In this document: piece after piece, positions 1 through 6,926 of the stretch | Position numbering within the stretch: the first letter of the stretch is position 1 | How the letters are laid out: each line of letters opens with the position of its first letter | Source: Cupriavidus sp. | GTDB taxonomy: Bacteria > Pseudomonadota > Gammaproteobacteria > Burkholderiales > Burkholderiaceae | Length of the DNA: 9,801 nt | Assembly (NCBI GenBank): GCA_013362725.1 | Contig: JABFVP010000648.1 | Span: 1 to 9,801, forward strand | Direction: 5' to 3' | Program-made: the position numbers and the translations under genes | Notes under the pieces: generated by a model | What the model was told of the DNA's origin: nothing | The model's database searches: none | What the model saw: the letters and a program-made list of their open reading frames with translations, nothing else

Positions 1-1
1 T

Positions 2-184
2 AGCGGCAAGGTCGTCATGGGCGGCACCGCCAGGTCCGGCCAGACCATGGCCGGCAGCGGCACGGCCCCGTACAAGGTGGTGATCGGCAACGTCAAGGGC
101 GTCGAATCGTTCACGCGCGGCGGCACGCCGGTCGACCTGAAGGCAGCCAACCGCAACAACGTGGCGCGCCTGACGCTGCCCTGA
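2..184 (+). CDS. rodZ: RodZ, C-terminal fragment (cell-shape protein, DUF4115 domain)
   Basis: Only the last 60 codons are in the window; the gene enters from the left edge and stops at TGA 182-184. The visible residues include YKVVIGNVKGVE, RGGTPVDL and the terminal NNVARLTLP, which match the C-terminal beta-rich periplasmic domain of RodZ. Known role: RodZ is a bitopic membrane protein that links MreB to the elongation machinery and helps keep rod shape; its cytoplasmic helix-turn-helix and membrane segment would lie upstream of this window. The position directly before ispG is the usual betaproteobacterial arrangement, which supports the call. The stop codon overlaps an ATG (TGATG at 182-186) in the ispG frame, but the better ispG start lies 48 nt further on. 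The fragment is short, so the assignment rests on the motif and the neighbourhood. Confidence 0.85.
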   Translation, partial: SGKVVMGGTARSGQTMAGSGTAPYKVVIGNVKGVESFTRGGTPVDLKAANRNNVARLTLP

Positions 185-217
185 TGCGGGGCGAGGTGCG
201 GCAAGTTGCGTCTTTGC

Positions 218-224
218 AAGGTGG
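218..224 (+). promoter_or_regulatory. Ribosome binding site that decides the ispG start
   Basis: AAGGTGG lies 7 nt before the ATG at 232. The in-frame ATG at 184, overlapping the rodZ stop, has only CTGCCC-type sequence before it and no purine-rich site. This favours translation from 232 (MNQQLCLPVLPG) and leaves a 47-nt rodZ-ispG gap. Confidence 0.7.
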
Positions 225-231
225 TAACGCT

Positions 232-1524
232 ATGAACCAACAGCTCTGTCTCCCGGTCCTGCCGGGCCCACTGCCGCGCCGCCAGACCCGCCAGGCGCGG
301 GTCGCGTGGGGCGACAATGTGGTGACCATCGGTGGCGACGCGCCGGTGCGGGTGCAGTCGATGACCAATACCGACACGGTCGATGCAATCGGCACCGCGA
401 TCCAGGTCAAGGAGCTGGCGCGTGCGGGTTCCGAGATCGTGCGCATCACGGTGAACACGCCCGAGGCCGCGGCCGCGGTGCCGTCGATCCGCGAACAGCT
501 CGACCGGATGGGGGTCGACGTGCCGCTGGTGGGAGATTTCCACTACAACGGCCACAAGCTGCTGCAGGACTATCCGGCCTGCGCCGAGGCGCTGTCCAAG
601 TACCGCATCAACCCGGGCAATGTCGGCCAGGGCGCCAAGCGCGATACGCAGTTCGCGCAGATGATCGAGATGGCGTGCCGTTACAACAAGCCGGTGCGCA
701 TCGGCGTGAACTGGGGCAGCCTGGACCAGGACCTGCTCGCGCGCATCATGGACCAGAACGCAGGGCGCGCCGAGCCGTGGCCGGCGCAGAGCGTGATGAT
801 CGAGGCGCTGATCACCTCGGCCATCGACTCGGCCCGCAAGGCCGAGGAGATCGGCCTGCCGGGCAGCCAGATCATCCTGTCGTGCAAGGTGTCGCAGGTG
901 CAGGAGCTGGTCGCGGTGTACCGCGAGCTGGCGCGTCGCTGCGACTACGCGCTGCACCTCGGCCTGACCGAGGCCGGCATGGGCAGCAAGGGCATCGTCG
1001 CTTCCACCGCGGCGTTGTCGGTGCTGCTGCAGGAAGGCATCGGCGACACCATCCGCATCTCGCTGACGCCTGAACCCGGCGCGCCGCGCGAGAAAGAGGT
1101 GTACGTCGGGCAGGAAATCCTGCAGACCATGGGCCTGCGCAATTTCACCCCGATGGTGATCGCCTGCCCGGGCTGCGGCCGCACCACCAGCACGGTGTTC
1201 CAGGAGCTGGCGGCCAGCATCCAGGCCTACCTGCGCGAACAGATGCCGCAATGGAAGACCGCCTACCCGGGCGTCGAGGAAATGGACGTGGCCGTGATGG
1301 GCTGCATCGTCAACGGCCCGGGCGAAAGCAAGCACGCCAATATCGGCATTTCGCTGCCGGGCTCGGGCGAATCGCCGGCGGCGCCGGTGTTCGTCGACGG
1401 CGTCAAGGTGAAGACGCTGCGCGGCGAGCGCATCGCGGAAGAATTCCAGGCGATCGTAGACGAGTACGTTCGCACGCATTACGGCCCGGGCGCTGCGCGG
1501 GCCGGCAAAGACGTGGCAGCCTGA
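232..1524 (+). CDS. ispG: 4-hydroxy-3-methylbut-2-en-1-yl diphosphate synthase (IspG/GcpE)
   Basis: IspG carries out the penultimate step of the MEP (non-mevalonate) isoprenoid pathway, the reductive ring opening of methylerythritol cyclodiphosphate to HMBPP, using a 4Fe-4S cluster in the cytoplasm. From the chosen start the protein is 430 residues. The cluster ligands are visible as CPGCGRT (Cys312, Cys315) and MGCIVNGPGE (Cys358), with the catalytic glutamate of the NGPGE motif at 365. The N-terminal TIM-barrel part carries VRVQSMTNTDT and RINPGNVG. It is longer than the 372-residue E. coli enzyme, which fits the longer betaproteobacterial form. The start was set at 232 by its ribosome binding site; an in-frame ATG at 184 would add 16 residues. 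The stop is 39 nt before hisS, consistent with co-transcription. No key residue appears to be missing. Confidence 0.96.
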   Translation: MNQQLCLPVLPGPLPRRQTRQARVAWGDNVVTIGGDAPVRVQSMTNTDTVDAIGTAIQVKELARAGSEIVRITVNTPEAAAAVPSIREQLDRMGVDVPLVGDFHYNGHKLLQDYPACAEALSKYRINPGNVGQGAKRDTQFAQMIEMACRYNKPVRIGVNWGSLDQDLLARIMDQNAGRAEPWPAQSVMIEALITSAIDSARKAEEIGLPGSQIILSCKVSQVQELVAVYRELARRCDYALHLGLTEAGMGSKGIVASTAALSVLLQEGIGDTIRISLTPEPGAPREKEVYVGQEILQTMGLRNFTPMVIACPGCGRTTSTVFQELAASIQAYLREQMPQWKTAYPGVEEMDVAVMGCIVNGPGESKHANIGISLPGSGESPAAPVFVDGVKVKTLRGERIAEEFQAIVDEYVRTHYGPGAARAGKDVAA

Positions 1525-1563
1525 GCCGGACCGGCCGGGACCCAGTAGCCTGACAAGAACAGA

Positions 1564-2934
1564 ATGACGCAATCCGAGAACATGGCCGCCGCGGGCGAAG
1601 CCAAGACCGAACCGAAGGCACGCCCCGCCAAGGCGCTGCAAGGCGTGAAGGGCATGAACGACATGCTGCCGGCCGACGCGCCGCTGTGGGAGCATTTCGA
1701 GAATGCGGCGCGCGCGATGCTGCGCGCCTACGGCTACCAGCAGCTCCGCACGCCCATTGTCGAGCACACCCAGCTGTTCGTGCGCGGCATCGGCGAGGTC
1801 ACCGATATCGTCGAGAAGGAGATGTACTCCTTCACCGATTCGCTCAACGGCGAGCAGCTGACGCTGCGCCCGGAGGGCACGGCCGCTGCGGTACGCGCCA
1901 CCATCGAGCACAACCTGCTGTACGACGGCCCCAAGCGCCTGTGGGACACCGGCCCGATGGTCCGCCACGAGCGTCCGCAGCGCGGCCGCTATCGCCAGTT
2001 CCACCAGCTCGGCGCCGAGGCGCTGGGCTTCGCCGGCCCGGACGTGGATGCCGAGATCATCCTGATGTGCCAGCGCCTGTGGGATGACCTGGGGCTGACC
2101 GGCGTGCGCCTCGAAATCAATTCGCTGGGGCAGGCCGACGAGCGCGCGGCGCACCGCGAGCAGCTGATCAAGTACCTGGAAGGCTTCCAGCACATCCTCG
2201 ACGACGACAGCAAGCGCCGCCTGTACACCAACCCGCTGCGCGTGCTCGACACCAAGAACCCGGCGCTGCAGGAGATGGCGGCCAACGCGCCCAAGCTGAT
2301 CGACTTCCTCGGCGAAGCATCGCTGGCGCACTTCGAGGGCGTGCAGCGCCTGCTGAAGGCAAACAACATCCCGTTCAAGATCAACCCGCGCCTGGTGCGC
2401 GGCCTCGATTACTACAACCTGACGGTGTTCGAGTGGATCACCGACAAGCTGGGCGCGCAGGGCACCATCGCCGGCGGCGGTCGCTATGACCCGCTGAGCG
2501 CGCAGATGGGCGGCAAGCCGGCGCCGGCTTGCGGCTGGGCCATGGGCATCGAGCGCATCATCGAGCTGATCCGCGAAGAGGGCGTGGTGCCCGAGGCGGT
2601 CGGTTGCGACGTTTATCTGGTGCACCAGGGCGAGGCCGCCGCGCAGCAGGCAATGGTGGCCGCCGAGCGCCTGCGCGACGCCGGCCTGGACGTGGTGCTG
2701 CACGCCAGCCCGGACGGCAAGGGCGGTAGCTTCAAGTCGCAGATGAAGCGCGCCGACGCAAGCGGCGCGGCCTATGCCGTTATCATTGGCGACGACGAAG
2801 TCGCCGCCGGCGTGGTCCAGGTCAAGGAACTTCGCCAGCGCGGGCAGGCCGAAGGCGGTGGGCAACAGGCCACCGTGCCGGCCGAAGGCCTGGTCGATTA
2901 CCTGATCGACGCCATGGTCGGCGCCAGCGAATAA
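1564..2934 (+). CDS. hisS: Histidyl-tRNA synthetase (HisRS)
   Basis: This class IIa aminoacyl-tRNA synthetase charges tRNA-His with histidine in the cytoplasm, normally as a homodimer. The 456-residue product has the expected order of parts. KGMNDMLP near residue 30 opens the catalytic core, and class II motif 2 is RHERPQRGRYRQFHQ from residue 134. The histidine-specific loop RGLDYYNLTVFEW runs from 279, and motif 3 includes ACGWAMGIER at 322-331. The C-terminal anticodon-binding domain includes SFKSQMKRAD and AYAVIIGDDE. It is somewhat longer than E. coli HisRS (about 424), mainly through a charged, alanine-rich N-terminal extension of roughly 25 residues. The ribosome binding site is weak (ACAAGAACAG just before ATG 1564), and an in-frame ATG at 1582 is an alternative start. 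The gene sits 39 nt after ispG and 57 nt before yfgM, as in other betaproteobacteria. Confidence 0.97.
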   Translation: MTQSENMAAAGEAKTEPKARPAKALQGVKGMNDMLPADAPLWEHFENAARAMLRAYGYQQLRTPIVEHTQLFVRGIGEVTDIVEKEMYSFTDSLNGEQLTLRPEGTAAAVRATIEHNLLYDGPKRLWDTGPMVRHERPQRGRYRQFHQLGAEALGFAGPDVDAEIILMCQRLWDDLGLTGVRLEINSLGQADERAAHREQLIKYLEGFQHILDDDSKRRLYTNPLRVLDTKNPALQEMAANAPKLIDFLGEASLAHFEGVQRLLKANNIPFKINPRLVRGLDYYNLTVFEWITDKLGAQGTIAGGGRYDPLSAQMGGKPAPACGWAMGIERIIELIREEGVVPEAVGCDVYLVHQGEAAAQQAMVAAERLRDAGLDVVLHASPDGKGGSFKSQMKRADASGAAYAVIIGDDEVAAGVVQVKELRQRGQAEGGGQQATVPAEGLVDYLIDAMVGASE

Positions 2935-2991
2935 CCTCGCGCCGCAGCCTCACACCACGAGTATCCAACCAACGCAGGTGATTGCCTCGAC

Positions 2992-3624
2992 ATGGCTTAC
3001 GATCTAGAAGAACAGGAACAGCTTGAGAATCTGAAGGCCTGGTGGCGCCAGTACGGCAATGCGCTGACCTGGGTGCTGATCATCGCGCTGCTCGCCTTTG
3101 CCGGCTGGAACGGCTGGAAGTACTGGGAGCGCAAGCAGGCGGGCGAAGCCGCTGTGCTGTACGAGCAGGTGCTCAAGGCCGCCGAGGCGCGCGATGTCGA
3201 GCGCATCAAGCGCGCCGCGACCGATCTGGAAGGCAAGTTCGGCCGTACCGCGTACGGCCAGATGAGCGCACTGGTCGCCGGCCGCGTGCTGTACGATGCG
3301 GGCGACCTGACCGCCGCCAAGAGCCAGCTGCAATGGGCCATCGACCACGGCGACGAAGAATATTCGCACCTGGCACGCGTACGCCTGGCCGGCGTGCTGC
3401 TCGACGAGAAGGCCTACGACCAGGGCCTGGCGCTGCTCAAGGACGAGCCGCCGGCCGCCTTCGTCGCGCTCTATGCCGACCGTCGCGGCGACCTGCTCGC
3501 CGCGCAGGACAAGCGCGACGATGCCCGCACTGCCTATCGCAAGGCGCTGGACAAGCTGGGCCAGGCCGAGCCGGCGATGCGCCAGATCATCCAGTTCAAG
3601 CTCGATGCGCTGGGCGCGGCCTGA
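2992..3624 (+). CDS. yfgM: YfgM family membrane-anchored TPR-like protein
   Basis: The 210-residue product starts with an acidic, glutamine-rich cytoplasmic segment (YDLEEQEQLENLKAWW). A single transmembrane helix follows at about residues 24-42 (LTWVLIIALLAFAGW), and then a long alpha-helical periplasmic region of TPR-like repeats, for example LYDAGDLTAAKSQLQWAI and DDARTAYRKALDKLG. This is the YfgM (DUF2133, tetratricopeptide-like) architecture. In E. coli, YfgM is an inner-membrane ancillary subunit of the SecYEG translocon that works with PpiD in handing secreted proteins to periplasmic chaperones; the same role is inferred here. AGGTGA at 2976-2981, 10 nt before the ATG, supports the start. 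The hisS-yfgM-bamB-der order is the same as in E. coli, which strengthens the assignment and links the gene to outer-membrane biogenesis through BamB next door. Confidence 0.92.
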   Translation: MAYDLEEQEQLENLKAWWRQYGNALTWVLIIALLAFAGWNGWKYWERKQAGEAAVLYEQVLKAAEARDVERIKRAATDLEGKFGRTAYGQMSALVAGRVLYDAGDLTAAKSQLQWAIDHGDEEYSHLARVRLAGVLLDEKAYDQGLALLKDEPPAAFVALYADRRGDLLAAQDKRDDARTAYRKALDKLGQAEPAMRQIIQFKLDALGAA

Positions 3625-3638
3625 TCCGGCTGCCTGAA

Positions 3639-3680
3639 CCGTTGCCATATCGTTGCCCACCGTTGCCATACCGTTGATCC
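3639..3680 (+). repeat. Short tandem repeat, about 10-11 nt unit, four copies
   Basis: CCGTTGCCATA occurs exactly at 3639-3649 and 3660-3670. The intervening unit TCGTTGCCCA (3650-3659) and a trailing unit CCGTTGATCC (3671-3680) are related, giving about four units of 10-11 nt between the yfgM stop and the bamB ribosome binding site. It lies inside a presumed operon, so a promoter role is not evident; replication slippage is the simplest origin. Confidence 0.7.
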
Positions 3681-3709
3681 CGCGGATCGAACAACAGGAC
3701 CGTAAAGTT

Positions 3710-4885
3710 ATGACGTCAGTGCTTTCCCGTGCCGTACATCGCCAGCCTACCCGCACGATTTCCCGTGCGCTGGTGGCGGCTGCCTGCCTGGCCACGCTGG
3801 GCGGCTGCGCGCTGTTCAGCAAGGAAAACAAGCACCCGCCCGCCGAACTCAAGCCGGTATCGGGCACGCTGGCGGTGCGCCAGGCCTGGAAGGCCGACGT
3901 CGGCAAGAGCGGCCCCTATTCGATGCAGCCGGCCGCGGCGGGCAACAATGTCTATGTGTCGTCCAACAACGGCAACGTGATGGCGCTCGAAGGCGCCAGC
4001 GGCCGCGTGCTGTGGAAGGCCAAGACCGACGTGGACCTGACCTCCGGGCCGGGCAGCGACGGCTCGGTCACCGCGGTCGCGGGCGAGAAGGGCGCGGTCT
4101 ATGCGTTCGACGCCAGCGGCAAGCAGATCTGGAAGAAGCAGGTCAATGGCGAGGTCCTGTCGGCGCCGCTGGTCGGCAACGGCCTGGTGGTGGTGCGCAC
4201 CACCGATACCCGGGTGTTCGGGCTGGATGCCGAGACCGGCGAGCGCCGCTGGATCTACCAGCGTTCGCAGACCCCGCTGAACCTGCGCGCGGCGATGGGC
4301 ATGGTGTTCGCGGGCGACGGCATCGTGATGGGCTTTCCCGGCGGCAAGCTGGGCGTGCTGACGCCGGGCAACGGCGTGCTGCGCTGGGAAAGCGCGATTT
4401 CTTACCCGAAGGGCGTGTCGGAGATCGAGCGCCTGAACGACGTCACCGGCCTGCCCATGGTCAGCGGCCGCCAGGTCTGCGCCACCACCTTCCAGGGCCG
4501 GGTCGCCTGCCTGGAACTGGCCAGCGGCCAGCCGCAATGGGGCAAGGATTTCTCGTCGCCGGCAGGCCTCGCGCAGGATGACAATGCGCTTTACGCCAGC
4601 GACGAGCAATCGGTGGTGCATGCCTTCGACCGCCAGAACGGCAGCGAGCGCTGGAAGAACGCCGACCTGCGCAACCGCCGCCTGGGCGCGCCGCTGGCGC
4701 TGGGCCGCTCGGTGGTGATGGGCGACTTCGAAGGCTATGTCCACTTCCTGTCGCGCGAAGACGGCCAGGTGGTGGCGCGCATGAAGACCGATGGCAGCGC
4801 CATCACCGCCGCGCCCGTGGTGGCGGGGCAGACCCTGGTGATCCAGACGCGCGACGGCGACGTCTACGGATTCCAGCCTGGCTGA
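3710..4885 (+). CDS. bamB: Outer membrane protein assembly factor BamB (lipoprotein, PQQ-like beta-propeller)
   Basis: BamB is a lipoprotein of the BAM complex that helps BamA insert beta-barrel proteins into the outer membrane. The 391-residue product matches the family length (392 in E. coli). It begins with a lipoprotein signal peptide: basic residues, the hydrophobic stretch ALVAAACLA, then lipobox LGGC with the lipidated Cys33 followed by Ala, so there is no Asp+2 inner-membrane retention signal. The rest is built of propeller blades, seen as repeats such as VLWKAKTDVDL, QIWKKQVNGEV and VYGFQPG. The family motif SEIERLNDV at 237-245 corresponds to the loop that contacts BamA. Cys257 and Cys267 could form a disulfide between neighbouring strands. 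The ATG at 3710 is chosen over an upstream in-frame TTG at 3653 because it gives a normal signal peptide and follows AGGA (3696-3699) by 10 nt. Confidence 0.95.
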   Translation: MTSVLSRAVHRQPTRTISRALVAAACLATLGGCALFSKENKHPPAELKPVSGTLAVRQAWKADVGKSGPYSMQPAAAGNNVYVSSNNGNVMALEGASGRVLWKAKTDVDLTSGPGSDGSVTAVAGEKGAVYAFDASGKQIWKKQVNGEVLSAPLVGNGLVVVRTTDTRVFGLDAETGERRWIYQRSQTPLNLRAAMGMVFAGDGIVMGFPGGKLGVLTPGNGVLRWESAISYPKGVSEIERLNDVTGLPMVSGRQVCATTFQGRVACLELASGQPQWGKDFSSPAGLAQDDNALYASDEQSVVHAFDRQNGSERWKNADLRNRRLGAPLALGRSVVMGDFEGYVHFLSREDGQVVARMKTDGSAITAAPVVAGQTLVIQTRDGDVYGFQPG

Positions 4886-5005
4886 CAGGACCCTATGCGC
4901 GCTGCCGTACACCTGTCGGTACGGCCGGCGCCGAATCCGGTAGCATGATCCTTGGCGCGGCAATTGCAGCGGGTCGCTGACCCGCGCCGCGCCCGACAGG
5001 ACAAG

Positions 5006-5038
5006 CGGCAGCCCGCGCGCACGTGGCGCGGGCTGCCG
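5006..5038 (+). terminator. Strong stem-loop, possible terminator of the bamB operon
   Basis: CGGCAGCCCGCGC (5006-5018) is exactly complementary to GCGCGGGCTGCCG (5026-5038), giving a 13-bp GC-rich stem with loop GCACGTG. It lies 120 nt after the bamB stop. Only TTGG follows, so it lacks the uridine run of a classical intrinsic terminator. It may instead be a barrier hairpin, a transcript-end stabiliser or part of the der leader. Confidence 0.5.
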
Positions 5039-5063
5039 TTGGAACCCTTGACTCCGGAGTTAC

Positions 5064-5098
5064 CGGGGGGCGGCAGTTGCCGGCCCCCGTTTCCGTTT
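5064..5098 (+). terminator. Terminator-like or attenuator-like hairpin at the der start
   Basis: CGGGGG (5064-5069) pairs with CCCCCG (5084-5089) and CGGC (5071-5074) with GCCG (5079-5082). One G-G mismatch lies between the two stem parts and the loop is AGTT. The stem is followed by TTTCCGTTT (5090-5098), a passable U-rich tail. The element ends only 5 nt before the der ATG, so if it terminates transcription, der expression needs readthrough. A control of translation start is the alternative. Confidence 0.5.
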
Positions 5099-5103
5099 AT
5101 GGC

Positions 5104-6447
5104 ATGAAACCAGTTATCGCACTTGTCGGCCGCCCCAATGTGGGCAAGTCGACGCTATTCAACCGCATGACCCGCTCGCGCGACGCGCTCGTCGCCGACC
5201 TGCCGGGCCTGACGCGCGACCGCCATTACGGCGAAGGGCGCATCGGCGAACGTCCGTTCATCGCCATCGATACCGGCGGCTTCGAGCCCGTGGTCAAGGA
5301 AGGCATCGTCGCCGAGATGGCCAAGCAGACCAAGCAGGCGGTGGTCGAGGCCGACGTGGTGATCTTTATCGTCGACGGCCGCCTGGGGCTGGCGCCGCAG
5401 GACCGCGCCATCGCCGATTACCTGCGCAAGACCGGCCGGCGCATCATGCTGGCGGTCAACAAGGCCGAGGGCATGAAGTACACCTCGGTGGCGGCGGACT
5501 TCTACGAGCTCGGCATGGGCGATCCGTACGCGATCTCCGCCGCCCACGGCGACGGCGTGCGCGAGCTGGTCGATGAAGCCATCGAGCTGGCGGTGCAGGA
5601 GCGCCCCGAGCTGGCCGAGGAAGCTTCGGACGAGGGCAAGGGCGTCAAGATCGCCATCGTCGGGCGTCCCAATGTCGGCAAGTCCACGCTGGTCAATACG
5701 TTGATCGGTGAAGAGCGCGTGATCGCCTTCGACATGCCCGGCACCACCCGGGACGCCATCTATGTGGAGTTCGAGCGCGGCGGCAAGCCCTATACGCTGA
5801 TCGATACCGCCGGCCTGCGCCGGCGCGGCAAGGTGTTCGAGGCGATCGAGAAATTCTCGGTGGTCAAGACGCTGCAGTCGATCGCGGACGCCAACGTGGT
5901 GATCCTGCTGCTCGACGCGCAGCAGGATATTTCCGACCAGGACGCGCATATTGCCGGCTTTATCGTCGAGTCCGGCCGCGCGCTGGTGGTCGGTGTCAAC
6001 AAATGGGACGGCCTGGACGGCCACACGCGCGACCGCATCAAGCACGACCTCGAGCGCAAGCTGCAATTTCTCAGCTTTGCCAACTTTCACTTTGTGTCGG
6101 CGCGCGAGCGCACCGGCATCGGCGCGCTGATGCGCTCGGTCGACGACGCGTATGCCGCGGCCATGGTCAAGCTGCCGACGCCGCAGCTCACGCGCGTGCT
6201 GCAGGAAGCCGTTGAATTCCAGCAGCCCAAGCGCGTCGGCGCGTCGCGGCCCAAGCTGCGCTATGCGCACCAGGGCGGCTCGAATCCGCCCATCATCGTG
6301 ATCCACGGCAATGCGCTGTCGGGCGTGGCCGAGACCTACCGGCGCTACCTGGAAAACCGTTTCCGTGCGGCCTTCAAGCTCAAGGGCACGCCCCTGCGCA
6401 TCGAATTTCGCACGAACAAAAATCCGTACGCGGACTCGAAGGAGTGA
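5104..6447 (+). CDS. der: Ribosome biogenesis GTPase Der (EngA)
   Basis: Der is a cytoplasmic GTPase with two consecutive G domains that is needed for maturation of the 50S ribosomal subunit. The 447-residue product shows both domains. G domain 1 has GRPNVGKST (9-17), DTGGF (56-60) and NKAE (119-122). G domain 2 has GRPNVGKST (187-195), DTAGL (234-238) and NKWD (299-302). The C-terminal third is the KH-like RNA-binding domain, with RPKLRYAHQGG, PPIIVIHGN and RIEFRTNKNP near the end. All nucleotide-binding motifs are intact. The start is set at ATG 5104 because the family typically begins MKPVIALVGRPNVGKS; the frame stays open back to GTG 5023, but those 27 codons look non-conserved. No Shine-Dalgarno precedes the ATG, and the overlapping ATG-GCA-TGA (5099-5107) is odd. 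Following bamB is the conserved context. Confidence 0.96.
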   Translation: MKPVIALVGRPNVGKSTLFNRMTRSRDALVADLPGLTRDRHYGEGRIGERPFIAIDTGGFEPVVKEGIVAEMAKQTKQAVVEADVVIFIVDGRLGLAPQDRAIADYLRKTGRRIMLAVNKAEGMKYTSVAADFYELGMGDPYAISAAHGDGVRELVDEAIELAVQERPELAEEASDEGKGVKIAIVGRPNVGKSTLVNTLIGEERVIAFDMPGTTRDAIYVEFERGGKPYTLIDTAGLRRRGKVFEAIEKFSVVKTLQSIADANVVILLLDAQQDISDQDAHIAGFIVESGRALVVGVNKWDGLDGHTRDRIKHDLERKLQFLSFANFHFVSARERTGIGALMRSVDDAYAAAMVKLPTPQLTRVLQEAVEFQQPKRVGASRPKLRYAHQGGSNPPIIVIHGNALSGVAETYRRYLENRFRAAFKLKGTPLRIEFRTNKNPYADSKE

Positions 6448-6482
6448 GTCCGGAATCGGATCCGTGGCGGGCCAGTTTTCGT

Positions 6483-6511
6483 TTGCGTTCGTTTGGAACT
6501 GCGGCTAAATT
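6483..6511 (+). promoter_or_regulatory. Candidate sigma70 promoter for hfq
   Basis: TTGCGT (6483-6488) and TAAATT (6506-6511) are separated by 17 nt, a good housekeeping spacing. Each box is an imperfect match (3 of 6 and 4 of 6). Initiation would be near 6518, giving an hfq leader of about 140 nt. It lies 36 nt after the der stop, in the only A/T-richer part of this region. Confidence 0.5.
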
Positions 6512-6656
6512 CACGGTAGCAGGGGGTTCCCTGCGCATTGACGCCAACTTGGTACCGTTTTGATCTTTTTTCTGGCGCGTTTTTGCGCCGCCTGACTTGA
6601 ACCGGGGATTTCCATCCCCATCATTCACCACTAAACCTATAAATTTGGAGTGTGCC
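6512..6656 (+). other. hfq 5' leader with three small hairpins and a U-tract
   Basis: The presumed untranslated leader has no gene of its own. It contains CAGGG/CCCTG (6520-6533, loop GGTT), a run of six T at 6566-6571, GGCGC/GCGCC with loop GTTTTT (6574-6589), and GGGGAT/ATCCCC with loop TTCC (6604-6619). An A-rich stretch then runs into the ribosome binding site GGAG at 6647-6650, 6 nt before the ATG. U-runs beside hairpins and A-rich segments are the kinds of site that Hfq binds, so autoregulation is possible but is inferred only. Confidence 0.45.
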
Positions 6657-6896
6657 ATGAGCAACAAAGGGCAACTGCTACAAGACCCGTTCCTGAACGC
6701 GCTGCGCAAAGAGCACGTGCCGGTTTCCATCTATCTCGTCAATGGCATCAAGCTGCAAGGCAATATCGAATCGTTCGACCAGTATGTCGTCCTGCTGCGC
6801 AACACCGTGACCCAGATGGTCTACAAGCATGCGATTTCCACCGTCGTGCCGGCACGCGCGGTCAATTTCCGCGTGGATGATTCCGCCGAGGCCTGA
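6657..6896 (+). CDS. hfq: RNA chaperone Hfq
   Basis: Hfq is a hexameric Sm-like protein that promotes pairing of small RNAs with mRNAs and affects RNA stability. The 79-residue product is a short form with almost no C-terminal tail beyond the Sm core. Proximal-face residues are present: Gln9, Asp10, Phe40 and the Sm2 motif YKHAIST (56-62). Sm1 includes [19 protein letters not shown], and Tyr26 and Ile31 lie on the distal-face side. The rim patch, RRER in E. coli, reads RKEH here (17-20), so it is less basic; this variant is usual outside the enterobacteria. The start at 6657 follows GGAG by 6 nt, whereas the upstream in-frame ATG at 6597 would place the leader hairpin in the coding sequence and add 20 non-conserved residues. 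The hfq-hflX-hflK order is conserved with E. coli; der replaces miaA upstream. Confidence 0.98.
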
Positions 6897-6926
6897 TCTG
6901 ACCGATCTGCCCCAGGGCATCGTACG

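Larger units (their letters stand above)
4886..5103 (+). other. Structured bamB-der spacer with four inverted repeats
   Basis: This 218-nt gap holds no convincing gene but has four inverted repeats in series. IR1 is 4904-4910 with 4919-4925 (7 bp, 8-nt loop). IR2 is 4969-4975 with 4979-4985 (7 bp, 3-nt loop). IR3 is 5006-5018 with 5026-5038 (13 bp, 7-nt loop). IR4 is 5064-5089 (10 bp with one mismatch, 4-nt loop). All but the last are perfect. The region must contain the end of the bamB transcript, the start of a der transcript, or both. I see no clear promoter; TAGCAT at 4941 resembles a -10 box but has no matching -35. Confidence 0.7.

Noticed and set aside
184..231. N-terminal extension of IspG from the ATG overlapping the rodZ stop
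   Set aside because: There is no Shine-Dalgarno before 184, while ATG 232 has AAGGTGG at a good distance. The 16 extra residues show no conserved character.
3004..3906. 300-residue minus-strand open frame opposite yfgM and the start of bamB
   Set aside because: It spans two sense genes and their spacer with no recognisable domain. Long antisense frames are common at this GC content.
4941..4946. TAGCAT as a -10 box for a der promoter or small RNA
   Set aside because: No -35-like sequence lies 16-18 nt upstream and there is no TGN extension. It is too weak to list as a promoter.
3716..4963. 415-residue minus-strand open frame opposite bamB
   Set aside because: It mirrors the codon bias of bamB and shows no coherent domain, signal peptide or ribosome binding site.
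5048..5076. TTGACT at 5048-5053 as a -35 box for der
   Set aside because: The position 17-18 nt downstream reads CGGCAG or GGCAGT, in a GC-rich hairpin, so there is no -10 box to match it.
5155..6306. 383-residue minus-strand open frame opposite der
   Set aside because: It lies wholly within the opposite strand of der and has low-complexity His/Arg/Asp-rich content with no family resemblance.
6495..6518. GGAACT as a sigma-E type -35 upstream of hfq
   Set aside because: No TCTGA- or TCAAA-like -10 follows about 16 nt downstream; the sigma70-like pair in the same region fits better.
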